From Desulfobacterales bacterium (GTDB taxonomy: Bacteria; Desulfobacterota; Desulfobacteria; Desulfobacterales; C00003060), in contig CP070769.1 of NCBI GenBank assembly GCA_020347085.1, positions 1,333,593-1,340,599 on the forward strand: 7,007 nucleotides of DNA, read 5' to 3'. How positions within the stretch are numbered: position 1 is the stretch's first letter; each line of letters starts with the position of its first letter. The notes below the pieces were generated by a model. It saw only the letters and a list, made by a program, of their open reading frames with translations. It was not told the DNA's origin and made no database searches. The position numbers were made by a program, and so were the translations under genes. This document shows, piece after piece, positions 1 to 6,047 of this stretch.

Positions 1-1
1 G

Positions 2-160
2 AGATATTGTGACACCATATCGATCATTAACGAAGGGGGAATAGTCTTTAGGGGCGTTCCCTCTGAGGCATTTTCAGAGGAGAATATCCGAGAGGTCTTT
101 GGCGTGAACATGACCGAGGTCAAGGATGATTCCAGAAGCTTCCTTTATTTTTACCAATAA
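2..160 (+). CDS. ABC transporter ATP-binding protein, C-terminal end (FecE/BtuD class)
   Basis: This is the last 52 codons of a gene that begins before the window; the frame is open from base 2 and ends at a TAA. The visible tail starts RYCDTISIINEGGIVFRG, continues with a VPSEAF segment, and then has ENIREVFGV. This is the classic C-terminal pattern of nucleotide-binding subunits of metal-chelate importers: the strand after the H-loop, then a 'G-x-P-x-E-x-F' turn, then 'REVFGV'. Walker A, signature and Walker B motifs lie outside the window. The protein would hydrolyse ATP on the cytoplasmic face to power the permease encoded at 1229-2278. It sits 53 bases upstream of the binding-protein gene, so all three subunits are probably co-transcribed. 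Family assignment is good; the substrate cannot be told from this fragment. Confidence 0.85.
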   Translation, partial: RYCDTISIINEGGIVFRGVPSEAFSEENIREVFGVNMTEVKDDSRSFLYFYQ

Positions 161-202
161 GACACAGAATTGACTGTTCACGAAACCTTCAACGGTTGCA
201 TG

Positions 203-206
203 AGGA
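203..206 (+). promoter_or_regulatory. Ribosome binding site of the substrate-binding-protein gene
   Basis: An AGGA core lies seven bases upstream of the ATG at 214. It decides the start: it places initiation in front of a Lys-Lys plus hydrophobic signal peptide, well upstream of the in-frame TAG at 367-369, rather than at the GTG at 499. Confidence 0.6.
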
Positions 207-213
207 AAGCACC

Positions 214-1245
214 ATGAAAAAAATTACCCTCCTTTTTGGGCTCACTTTTATTTGTCTGTTCCTGCCCAAAGCATTGCCGAGCCAAAGCCATGGAAACGGA
301 TCCACTAAAACGCCTTTAGATATGGAAGCCTTGAAAGAGACTTTGACCTATGTGCGGGGAGCAACCTAGTCAAAGCTCGGTTGGCCCAGAGTTATTGAGT
401 ACGAACACGAGATCTATGACTTCAGAAAAGAGCTCTTTCATCGGGAAAAGAAGACCTTCGCCATACAAGCCAAACCTTCGCGTATCATTCCTCATGCTGT
501 GGGAGTTTCTGAAATCTTGTGGGCGATTTGCCCCAGAGAACGAATCGTAGCCTTCAATGAATTTGCAGCCGATCCCGAATTTTGCTTTATCGCCGACCTG
601 GTAAAAAAACGGGGGCCCATCTTTAAATCAAAACAGACTGAGCTGGTCATTGGCTATCAGCCCGATCTGGTCTTTACTGTGTTTTACTCGGGTGCTGATT
701 TTAAAGAAAAGCTAAAACAGGCAAAGATCCCTTATTTTGATCTAGGACATTTTGGAACTATTGAGTCTATAAAAAAGCAGACTTTACTCATTGGAAAAAT
801 TATAGGTGAAGAGGGGAATGCACAGGTATTGGTGAGCCTGATAGATGAGAAGATTCAGGAACTGAGAAAAAAGTTGCCTCACAGGACCAAGCCAATAAGA
901 GTTTTGTATTATGACGAAGGGGGATACATTCCCGGGAAGTCATCTAACTTCGAATCCATGTGTCATATCATCAGAGTCGTCAATGTGGGAGCTGAGCAAG
1001 GCATCAAATCCTGGTCTCAGATCGACTATGAAACCTTGTTGAAGTGGAATCCGGATATTATCATTGTTCCTCAGGAAAGTCATCTTAGAGGACAATTGAT
1101 CGCCAATGAAATACTCTCGCACGCACAGGCGATTAAAAAAGGGAAAGTCTTTGAGATACCTGGTGTTTATTTAAGGGTTGATTCTCAATATATGATCTTG
1201 AGTGCCAATCTCTTGGCCGGTATTGTTTATGAGGAAGCCTTTTAG
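214..1245 (+). pseudogene. Periplasmic metal-chelate substrate-binding protein (FecB/BtuF/TroA-like), interrupted by an in-frame TAG
   Basis: The reading frame runs from ATG 214 to TAG 1243-1245 (344 codons, a normal family length), but codon 52 is TAG. Before it are a Sec signal peptide (KK, then ITLLFGLTFICLFLP) and a short linker. After it the same frame continues without another stop as a typical helical-backbone binding protein. Landmarks are a first-strand segment KPSRIIPHAVGVSEILWAI (about residues 87-105), ELVIGYQPDLVF, IPYFDLG, the long helix over about 183-227, LLKWNPDIIIVPQ, and KKGKVFEIPG near the end. No lipobox is seen. The protein should capture an iron, haem or cobalamin chelate and deliver it to the permease next door. 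The clean frame on both sides of one stop suggests a recent nonsense mutation, a sequencing error or readthrough. Reinitiation at GTG 499 would give a 248-residue product lacking the signal peptide and half of the first strand, so it is unlikely to work in the periplasm. Confidence 0.75.
367..369 (+). other. Premature in-frame TAG codon
   Basis: This TAG lies between YVRGAT and SKLGWPRVIEY in the binding-protein frame. There is no frameshift: the frame before it (ATG 214) and after it (through 1245) is the same. A single C-to-T change from CAG (Gln), or a change from a Trp, Lys, Glu, Ser, Leu or Tyr codon, would explain it. TAG also ends the binding-protein gene, the permease gene and the BatD-like gene in this window, so it acts as an ordinary stop here. 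Confidence 0.9.
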
Positions 1246-2278
1246 TTTTCTTCTAATGAAAGAGACCATTCTGTCCGCAGTTTTAGTCGGTCTGCTCTTG
1301 GTCGGTGGGTTTTTTGCGGTTTCCTATGGATCATGGCCGATTGAGCTCGATGACGTATTTAAGGTGCTCCTTGTGAAGCTAAGACTTTTCTCGGGCGATG
1401 TGAGTGGGGTAGAATCGACCATTGTTTGGGATGGGAGAATGCCTCGCTTGATCGTTGCCTTTCTGGTCGGTTTTTCTTTGGCAGCAGCCGGTTGCATTAT
1501 GCAGGGCATATTTAAGAATCCCATGGCGAGCCCTGGAGTCATTGGAATCAGTTCGGGGGCAGCCTTTGGGGCAGTCATCGCAATTTACTTGGGCTTGGCA
1601 GCCAGGTCTCTGTTTGCCCTTCCTTTGTTGGCCGTGATATCTTCTTTGGTTACGTTGATGATAGTCTTTGCCATTGCTACATCAAGAGGGCATACATCCA
1701 TCTCAACCCTCTTGCTCGCCGGCATCGCTCTTAACTTGGTTCTCGGGGCCTTAACGTCCTTCGTCATTACCTTAAGCACGAGAGAATTTGACGTGGGGCG
1801 GGTTATTGTAACCTGGCTCATGGGAGATTTAAACAACCGTTCCTGGGATCATGTGCACATCGTTTTTCCAACGACCCTCTTGGCTTATTTGGGAACGCTC
1901 TTTTTCGTAAAGGATTTGAATATTCTGATGATCGATGAAGAAACCGCGGCTAACTTGGGAGTGAACATCAAGATGGCACGGAATGCGCTCCTTTTTTTTT
2001 CTTCATTGCAGACGGGAGGCGCCATTGCAGTTTCTGGGGTGATCGGTTTCGTGGGACTTATCGCCCCTCATATAGTGAGAGGTCTGATCGGGCCAGACAA
2101 TAGAAAACTGATCCCTTTGGCCGGCCTTTTGGGTGCGATTTTCGTTATCTACGCAGATCTTTTTGTTCGACTTGTGGTCAAGGTGGATCTTAAAGTCGGC
2201 ATTCTGACATCCTTAATGGGCGGACCTTTCTTTCTCTATCTGCTGATTAAGCATCGAAAGAGGTTTGAATATCTGTAG
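1229..2278 (+). CDS. FecCD-family ABC transporter permease (iron-chelate/cobalamin importer)
   Basis: This is a 349-residue polytopic inner-membrane protein, the usual length for FecCD/BtuC permeases, which form the channel as a homodimer and dock the binding protein. Family landmarks appear in order: RMPRLIVAFLVGFSLAAAG followed by CIMQGIFKNPMASPGVIG (about 70-105), LLLAGIALNLVLGALTSF (161-178), WLMGDLNNRSW (196-206), the coupling-region segment DEETAANLGV (236-245), GFVGLIAPHIVRGLIG (273-288), and GGPFFLYLLIKHRK near the C-terminus. The usual E-x-P-V-G before the last helix is D-L-K-V-G here, with Lys in place of Pro. I chose ATG 1229, which overlaps the upstream gene by 17 bases. ATG 1256, ten bases after that gene's stop, would give 340 residues and is also possible, since neither has a strong ribosome binding site. 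The gene lacks any disabling mutation despite the stop in its partner gene. Confidence 0.92.
   Translation: MRKPFSFLLMKETILSAVLVGLLLVGGFFAVSYGSWPIELDDVFKVLLVKLRLFSGDVSGVESTIVWDGRMPRLIVAFLVGFSLAAAGCIMQGIFKNPMASPGVIGISSGAAFGAVIAIYLGLAARSLFALPLLAVISSLVTLMIVFAIATSRGHTSISTLLLAGIALNLVLGALTSFVITLSTREFDVGRVIVTWLMGDLNNRSWDHVHIVFPTTLLAYLGTLFFVKDLNILMIDEETAANLGVNIKMARNALLFFSSLQTGGAIAVSGVIGFVGLIAPHIVRGLIGPDNRKLIPLAGLLGAIFVIYADLFVRLVVKVDLKVGILTSLMGGPFFLYLLIKHRKRFEYL
1992..2000 (+). repeat. Nine-T homopolymer tract inside the permease gene
   Basis: Nine consecutive T bases encode part of the LLFFSS segment at about residues 254-259 of the permease. The frame is intact at this length; a one-base change would truncate the protein before the conserved GFVGLIAPHIVR motif. 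Confidence 0.8.
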
Positions 2279-2283
2279 AAGCC

Positions 2284-2462
2284 ATTTCAAAACCTCATTG
2301 AGAGCCCATTGTTGGCCATTTTGCTAACAAGTTCTTTGCAAAACGAAGCGTGAAAATCGTAACTGTTTGATCCCGATTTATCGGGAGAGTTTTACGATTT
2401 TAGTGGAGTGAGCTTAGAACTTGTCAAAATGGCCAAACCGGCGAGAAAAGGGGTTTTGAAAT
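2284..2462. repeat. Long imperfect palindrome filling the gap between the two operons
   Basis: About 179 bases form a nested inverted repeat. Perfectly complementary arms, from outside in, are 2284-2294 with 2452-2462 (11 bp), 2312-2323 with 2425-2436 (12 bp, TTGGCCATTTTG), 2327-2335 with 2416-2424 (9 bp), 2353-2362 with 2392-2401 (10 bp), and 2371-2376 with 2381-2386 (6 bp, TCCCGA around a TTTA loop). Mismatched bulges separate the arms, including CTA at 2324-2326 on one side only. The order and spacing of the arms are nearly symmetrical, so transcript or single-stranded DNA would fold into one long rod. There is no T-run after the stem and no open reading frame of note. It resembles miniature palindromic intergenic elements. 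It could also separate the two operons by processing or termination, but that is inference. Confidence 0.85.
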
Positions 2463-2480
2463 CACTTTTAAACATTCGAA

Positions 2481-2485
2481 AGGTG
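2481..2485 (+). promoter_or_regulatory. Ribosome binding site of the MoxR gene
   Basis: AGGTG preceded by AA lies seven bases before GTG 2493. It supports that GTG as the true start, although the codon is not ATG, and no other start with a better site lies nearby in this frame. It begins 19 bases after the palindrome ends, so the palindrome would lie just upstream of, or within, the leader of this transcript. Confidence 0.6.
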
Positions 2486-2492
2486 CTACGTT

Positions 2493-3515
2493 GTGAAAAC
2501 CGAGGAAGTCATCTCGTCAGTGCAAGAAAACCAATTTCAGGATTACTCCCAGCTTTTCCGGGATATCAAAGCTGAAATCGGCAAAGTCGTCATTGGACAG
2601 GAAGAGATGATCGAATTAATGGTCCTAACGCTTCTGTCCAATGGACACATACTCCTCGAGGGGGTTCCGGGATTAGCGAAGAGCCTTGCGGTGGAAACAT
2701 TTGCTACGGTGATCGGCGGAGAATTCAGACGATTTCAGTTCACCCCGGACAAGATGCCAAGTGATATCACGGGCACTGTGGTCTACAGTGAGCAGCACAA
2801 GAAATTCGATTACTACTATGGGCCTATTTTCTGCAACATCTTTCTTGCAGATGAAATCAATCGGGCCTCACCGAAAGTGCAGTCAGCCCTTCTACAGGCC
2901 ATGCAGGAAAAGGTCGTAGACGCAGAATGTTTGAGGTACAACATACCTAATCCTTTTATGGTCCTTGCGACCCAGAATCCCATCGAACAGATTGGTACAT
3001 ATCCTCTAGCGGAAGCCCAGGTGGACCGCTTTATGGTAAAATATGATGTGGGGTATCCAGACAAGGACGAAGAAACAGAATTAATAGTTAGAAAAAATAA
3101 GAATTTTGAAGAATTGAAAGCACATGTCAAAACGACTACGACCACTGAAGATATTGTCGCTATGCGAAAGGTCATCCACGAAAGGGTGAGAGTCAGTAAG
3201 AAGATCATGAACTACATCATAAATATCTGTGTTGCCACCAGGCCCCCTGAAACCTATCAGGGCAAACCAATGGATACTGATATCTATCAATATATTAGAC
3301 TTGGAGCGTCTCCTCGGGCTACGGAGTTCCTGTTGGCCCTTTCCAAATCGTATGCGTTTTGTCGTGGTCGAGACTTCGTCAATTTTGGCGACATAAATAG
3401 ATGCTCCTTTCACGTGCTAAGACACCGGATCCTCTTAAACAGTAATGCTATAGCAAAGCAGATTACGTCTGATATGATTGTAAGTGAAATCCTCGGGATC
3501 GTTGAACCATACTGA
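2493..3515 (+). CDS. MoxR-family AAA+ ATPase
   Basis: This 340-residue cytoplasmic protein has a complete MoxR-type AAA+ module. Walker A is GVPGLAKS (57-64), with Ser where Thr is common. Walker B is IFLADE (116-121), followed by the family hallmark INRASPKVQSALLQAMQE (122-139). Sensor 1 is in ATQNP (159-163). The arginine-finger region is AQVDRF (175-180). Sensor 2 is in GASPRA (271-276), preceding the helical lid. MoxR ATPases form hexamers that act as chaperones or help insert metal cofactors, working with vWA-domain partners that are usually encoded beside them. That is the case here: a DUF58 gene overlaps its 3' end, followed by BatD-like and vWA genes. Initiation is at GTG with a fair ribosome binding site. 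It opens the second operon, just after the long palindrome. The client protein is not identifiable from this window. Confidence 0.95.
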   Translation: MKTEEVISSVQENQFQDYSQLFRDIKAEIGKVVIGQEEMIELMVLTLLSNGHILLEGVPGLAKSLAVETFATVIGGEFRRFQFTPDKMPSDITGTVVYSEQHKKFDYYYGPIFCNIFLADEINRASPKVQSALLQAMQEKVVDAECLRYNIPNPFMVLATQNPIEQIGTYPLAEAQVDRFMVKYDVGYPDKDEETELIVRKNKNFEELKAHVKTTTTTEDIVAMRKVIHERVRVSKKIMNYIINICVATRPPETYQGKPMDTDIYQYIRLGASPRATEFLLALSKSYAFCRGRDFVNFGDINRCSFHVLRHRILLNSNAIAKQITSDMIVSEILGIVEPY

Positions 3516-4401
3516 CACCGCATCAACACTGTCGATCAAGACGGAAAAGGGTCTCCTCTCCAAAAAGGAGCTTCTAGAAATATTTGTTCATCACCGGGTG
3601 GACTCGCCTTTTCCGGGTGACTGGGAGAGCATTTTCAAAGGGTCTGGATATGAGTTCTGGGCTCTCAGAGAGTTGGAACGCACAGATCCTTTTAAGAATA
3701 TAGATTGGAAGGCCACCGCAAAAACAGGCAAGTATTATGTGAGGGAGTATTTGGCTGAAAGCTATTTTAACTTGATGATCCTCTACGATATCAGTCCATC
3801 CGTCTCTTTTGGAAGAAAGGAGCTCCTGCAGGCCAACATAGCAGCTTCTCTTGCCTATACCGCCGCTGTAAGCAACGACGGTTGCGGCCTGATCACATTT
3901 GCCGACAGAGTCATATCTTATATTCCCCCTAAAATGGGCTGGTCCCACTTTATGGAGATTATTACTGCCATTGCTCAGGCAAAGCCTGTAGATTGCCAGA
4001 GGACAAATATCAGTCATGCCTTGGATAAACTCGTGAACGAATTACCTGAGAGCCTTACATTCATTCTCTCCGATTTCTTGTATCCATTTGAGTCTGACTA
4101 TAGTTTTCAGCGGACCACGCATGGTGCGAGTAAACACGAGGTGAAGGCCTTTCAGATACTTGAAGAATTTGAGATGACATTGCCTCCTGCTTCCACAGGC
4201 CTCATAACCCTTTATGATTACGAAAGTGGCCAGAGTGTCCTGCTTGACTTGAGCAAGTGGCAAAACTATAATCAAGAAATGCGGAACAGGTTAGAAGGTA
4301 TCAGACATCAGCTCACTAAAGCCGGCATTGATCTACTCCTCCTGACACCGGCAGACGATTTTCGTCTTAAGATCAAAGCCTTTATGCAACGACCCATGTG
4401 A
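3484..4401 (+). CDS. DUF58 protein with vWA-like fold, MoxR partner
   Basis: This 305-residue protein carries the DUF58 core ALRELERTDPFKNIDWKATA, then KTGKYYVREY (about 60-89). The vWA-like domain follows, with a MIDAS pattern: D-I-S-P-S at 102-106, Thr174 in RTNISHAL, and Asp197 in ILSDFL. The C-terminal part has TGLITLYDYESGQSVLLDLS (238-257) and AGIDLLLLTP (280-289), as in typical DUF58 proteins. No membrane segment is seen, so it should be cytoplasmic, probably binding MoxR or a client through a metal ion in the MIDAS. The first available start, GTG 3484, overlaps the MoxR gene by 32 bases; TTG 3502 would overlap it by 14. Neither has a clear ribosome binding site, so translation is likely coupled to MoxR. 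The first 20 or so residues are not conserved-looking, and the true start is uncertain. Confidence 0.88.
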   Translation: MKSSGSLNHTDTASTLSIKTEKGLLSKKELLEIFVHHRVDSPFPGDWESIFKGSGYEFWALRELERTDPFKNIDWKATAKTGKYYVREYLAESYFNLMILYDISPSVSFGRKELLQANIAASLAYTAAVSNDGCGLITFADRVISYIPPKMGWSHFMEIITAIAQAKPVDCQRTNISHALDKLVNELPESLTFILSDFLYPFESDYSFQRTTHGASKHEVKAFQILEEFEMTLPPASTGLITLYDYESGQSVLLDLSKWQNYNQEMRNRLEGIRHQLTKAGIDLLLLTPADDFRLKIKAFMQRPM

Positions 4402-4414
4402 CTATTCGGGAACC

Positions 4415-6013
4415 ATGTATCTTTCCTCTTACTTTAATCATTTTAAGAAGTATTCAGCTGTGATCCTGTTTTCGGCCATCTTTTGTACCGTTTTTACCTC
4501 CGTGTCAGATGGTGTCACAACCTTTGGCACCGATCTTGAGACGAAGGATACGCCCGTCCAGCTTCATTTTGATGATATCTGGTTTTACGACACAGAGATG
4601 GTACGCGTAATACCTGATATCGGTCTGGACTGGCTCACCGTTGTTTTTCGCCCGGGCCTTGAAGCTCCCGAACGATTAAACGCCTGGAGCGAGAGCGAGG
4701 CTTTGTTTGTACAAACGGCAAAAGTAATCGTCGTGAGTCACAACGAGATTATAGACTATTTCTATGATCGTAATCTTGCCAAAGATGCCTGTTTTTTCAA
4801 GCTCAGAAAGGGCCTAAATCAGAATCTTATAGGGAATCTGATTTGTTTGCTAAATAAGCATCGGTCTGTGGTGTATACCCATCCAACGATCAAGGTTAAG
4901 GGGAAAACCCATGCCTTCTTTAATGCCTTTGGCATGGAGTGGAAGACGGGTGTGGAGCAGGCCCTTAGGGAAGCCATAATGAATAAGGCTCATGTCTCAT
5001 GGGACAAGAATGAATACACGTACCGCGTCGCGCTCTCTCGAGCCCCCTTCTTTAAGGCCATGAACTTGATCGCAGAAGATATTCACGTCCTAAAAGTTAC
5101 ACCGTATCTGGTGGAGTTGAAACCATCCATTACGGCTGAGCTAACGATTCCCATCTCTGGCTCGGACTTGGGTGACGAAATCCCATTTTCACTGCATATT
5201 GCCTTTTCTGAGCTCATCAGAATAGACCCGAGTTCGATTGCCAATATAGGCCTGAGGCCTAGTGATTTTCAAAAGGAACTCTTTGACCTCAAGGTTGACC
5301 CGTACGATTATGTGGAGGCAGCTTCAAAAAGCCCTGTAAACATAACCGGATGGATGAAGTTCTACACTCCCGGTGAGTTCGTTATTCCGGCTGTCAAAAT
5401 TCAATATATGAGTTCGACTTATGCCGACAACAAAGTGAGGTCAATAGAGACAAAAACCCTGCCCTTCAAGGTCTCCTCCATTGTGCCGTCTAAGCAAGAG
5501 GACAAGAAGTTGATCATACCGATGGGCCATTTGGAACCAGACTACAAAATTGAGTACTACCAACAAAAAGCAAGAACAAATTTGCTGTTGTCCTTCTTGT
5601 TTTTCCTTATAGCCATACTCTGCGCAGGTTGGCTCATTCTAAAGGTTTATCAACAGAGAAGAGAAAGGGAAAAGTTGCTGGCGGCCAAGCAAGAAGACCT
5701 CTTGGCAGACAAGCTGAAGGTCTTCCTTGTGGAAGCACCGTCCAGTCCTCATGCCATGTATGTGGCAGAGGTGGGTAAGCTTCTACGTGCTTATCTCGTG
5801 GCAAGATATCAAATTGGCCTATACCCATCCGGTGGCAGTGGAGAGGTGTTTTTTGAATCGATCAAGGACAAGTTACCTGCAGCCCTTGTATCCAATGTCG
5901 ACACCTTGTTTAAGAGAATCGATGATATCGTTGCCTTGGAACTGGATACTTTTCCCGAAATTGAGTCTCTCAGATCTGAGGTGTTGGAGATCATAAATGC
6001 TACTGAGCGTTAG
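4415..6013 (+). CDS. Membrane-anchored BatD-like protein with a periplasmic region and a cytoplasmic DUF4381-like tail
   Basis: This 532-residue protein begins 13 bases after the DUF58 gene, with a weak CGGGA before ATG. A signal or anchor helix spans about 13-30 (SAVILFSAIFCTVFTSV). A large periplasmic region follows to about 387, then one strong transmembrane helix (NLLLSFLFFLIAILCAGWLI, about 389-408) followed by a basic stop (QQRRERE). The cytoplasmic tail has VGKLLRAYLVARYQIGLYP and a terminal FKRIDDIVAL...FPEIESLRSEVLEII pattern, like the C-terminal parts of DUF4381 and BatD proteins in MoxR operons. Residues about 238-355 look like the beta-rich BatD extracytoplasmic domain, including GWMKFYTPGEFVIPAVKIQY. 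Residues about 72-161 and 170-237 contain two segments that resemble each other and subtilase-type propeptide folds: FFKLRKGL...VVYTHPTIKV and YRVALSRAP...VLKVTPYLVEL. The topology call is firm; the domain names are my inference. It probably links the MoxR machine to the periplasm. Confidence 0.75.
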   Translation: MYLSSYFNHFKKYSAVILFSAIFCTVFTSVSDGVTTFGTDLETKDTPVQLHFDDIWFYDTEMVRVIPDIGLDWLTVVFRPGLEAPERLNAWSESEALFVQTAKVIVVSHNEIIDYFYDRNLAKDACFFKLRKGLNQNLIGNLICLLNKHRSVVYTHPTIKVKGKTHAFFNAFGMEWKTGVEQALREAIMNKAHVSWDKNEYTYRVALSRAPFFKAMNLIAEDIHVLKVTPYLVELKPSITAELTIPISGSDLGDEIPFSLHIAFSELIRIDPSSIANIGLRPSDFQKELFDLKVDPYDYVEAASKSPVNITGWMKFYTPGEFVIPAVKIQYMSSTYADNKVRSIETKTLPFKVSSIVPSKQEDKKLIIPMGHLEPDYKIEYYQQKARTNLLLSFLFFLIAILCAGWLILKVYQQRREREKLLAAKQEDLLADKLKVFLVEAPSSPHAMYVAEVGKLLRAYLVARYQIGLYPSGGSGEVFFESIKDKLPAALVSNVDTLFKRIDDIVALELDTFPEIESLRSEVLEIINATER

Positions 6014-6047
6014 GAGATATTAAGCGTTCACGGATGGCTTGATCGAT

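Noticed and set aside
367..369. TAG decoded as pyrrolysine as the preferred explanation
   Set aside because: TAG is a normal terminator for three genes in this window, no pyl gene is visible, and binding proteins have no known need for pyrrolysine. I kept it only as something to exclude.
350..550. A 66-codon + strand frame spanning the region of the internal TAG
   Set aside because: Its translation is Ser/Pro-rich and resembles nothing, while the frame containing the TAG reads as binding-protein sequence on both sides. It is a shadow frame, and I see no sign of a compensating frameshift.
2371..2386. Rho-independent terminator for the importer operon
   Set aside because: The 6-bp stem with a TTTA loop is followed by GAGTTTTACG rather than a run of T, and it is only the apex of a much longer palindrome.
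2400..2492. Sigma-70 or sigma-54 promoter upstream of the MoxR gene
   Set aside because: TTGTCA at 2421 and TTGAAA at 2456 resemble -35 boxes, but neither has a convincing -10 at the right spacing, and there is no TGGC-N-TTGC pattern.
2816..3413. Overlapping minus-strand frames opposite the MoxR gene
   Set aside because: They are antisense shadows of a strongly conserved AAA+ coding sequence.
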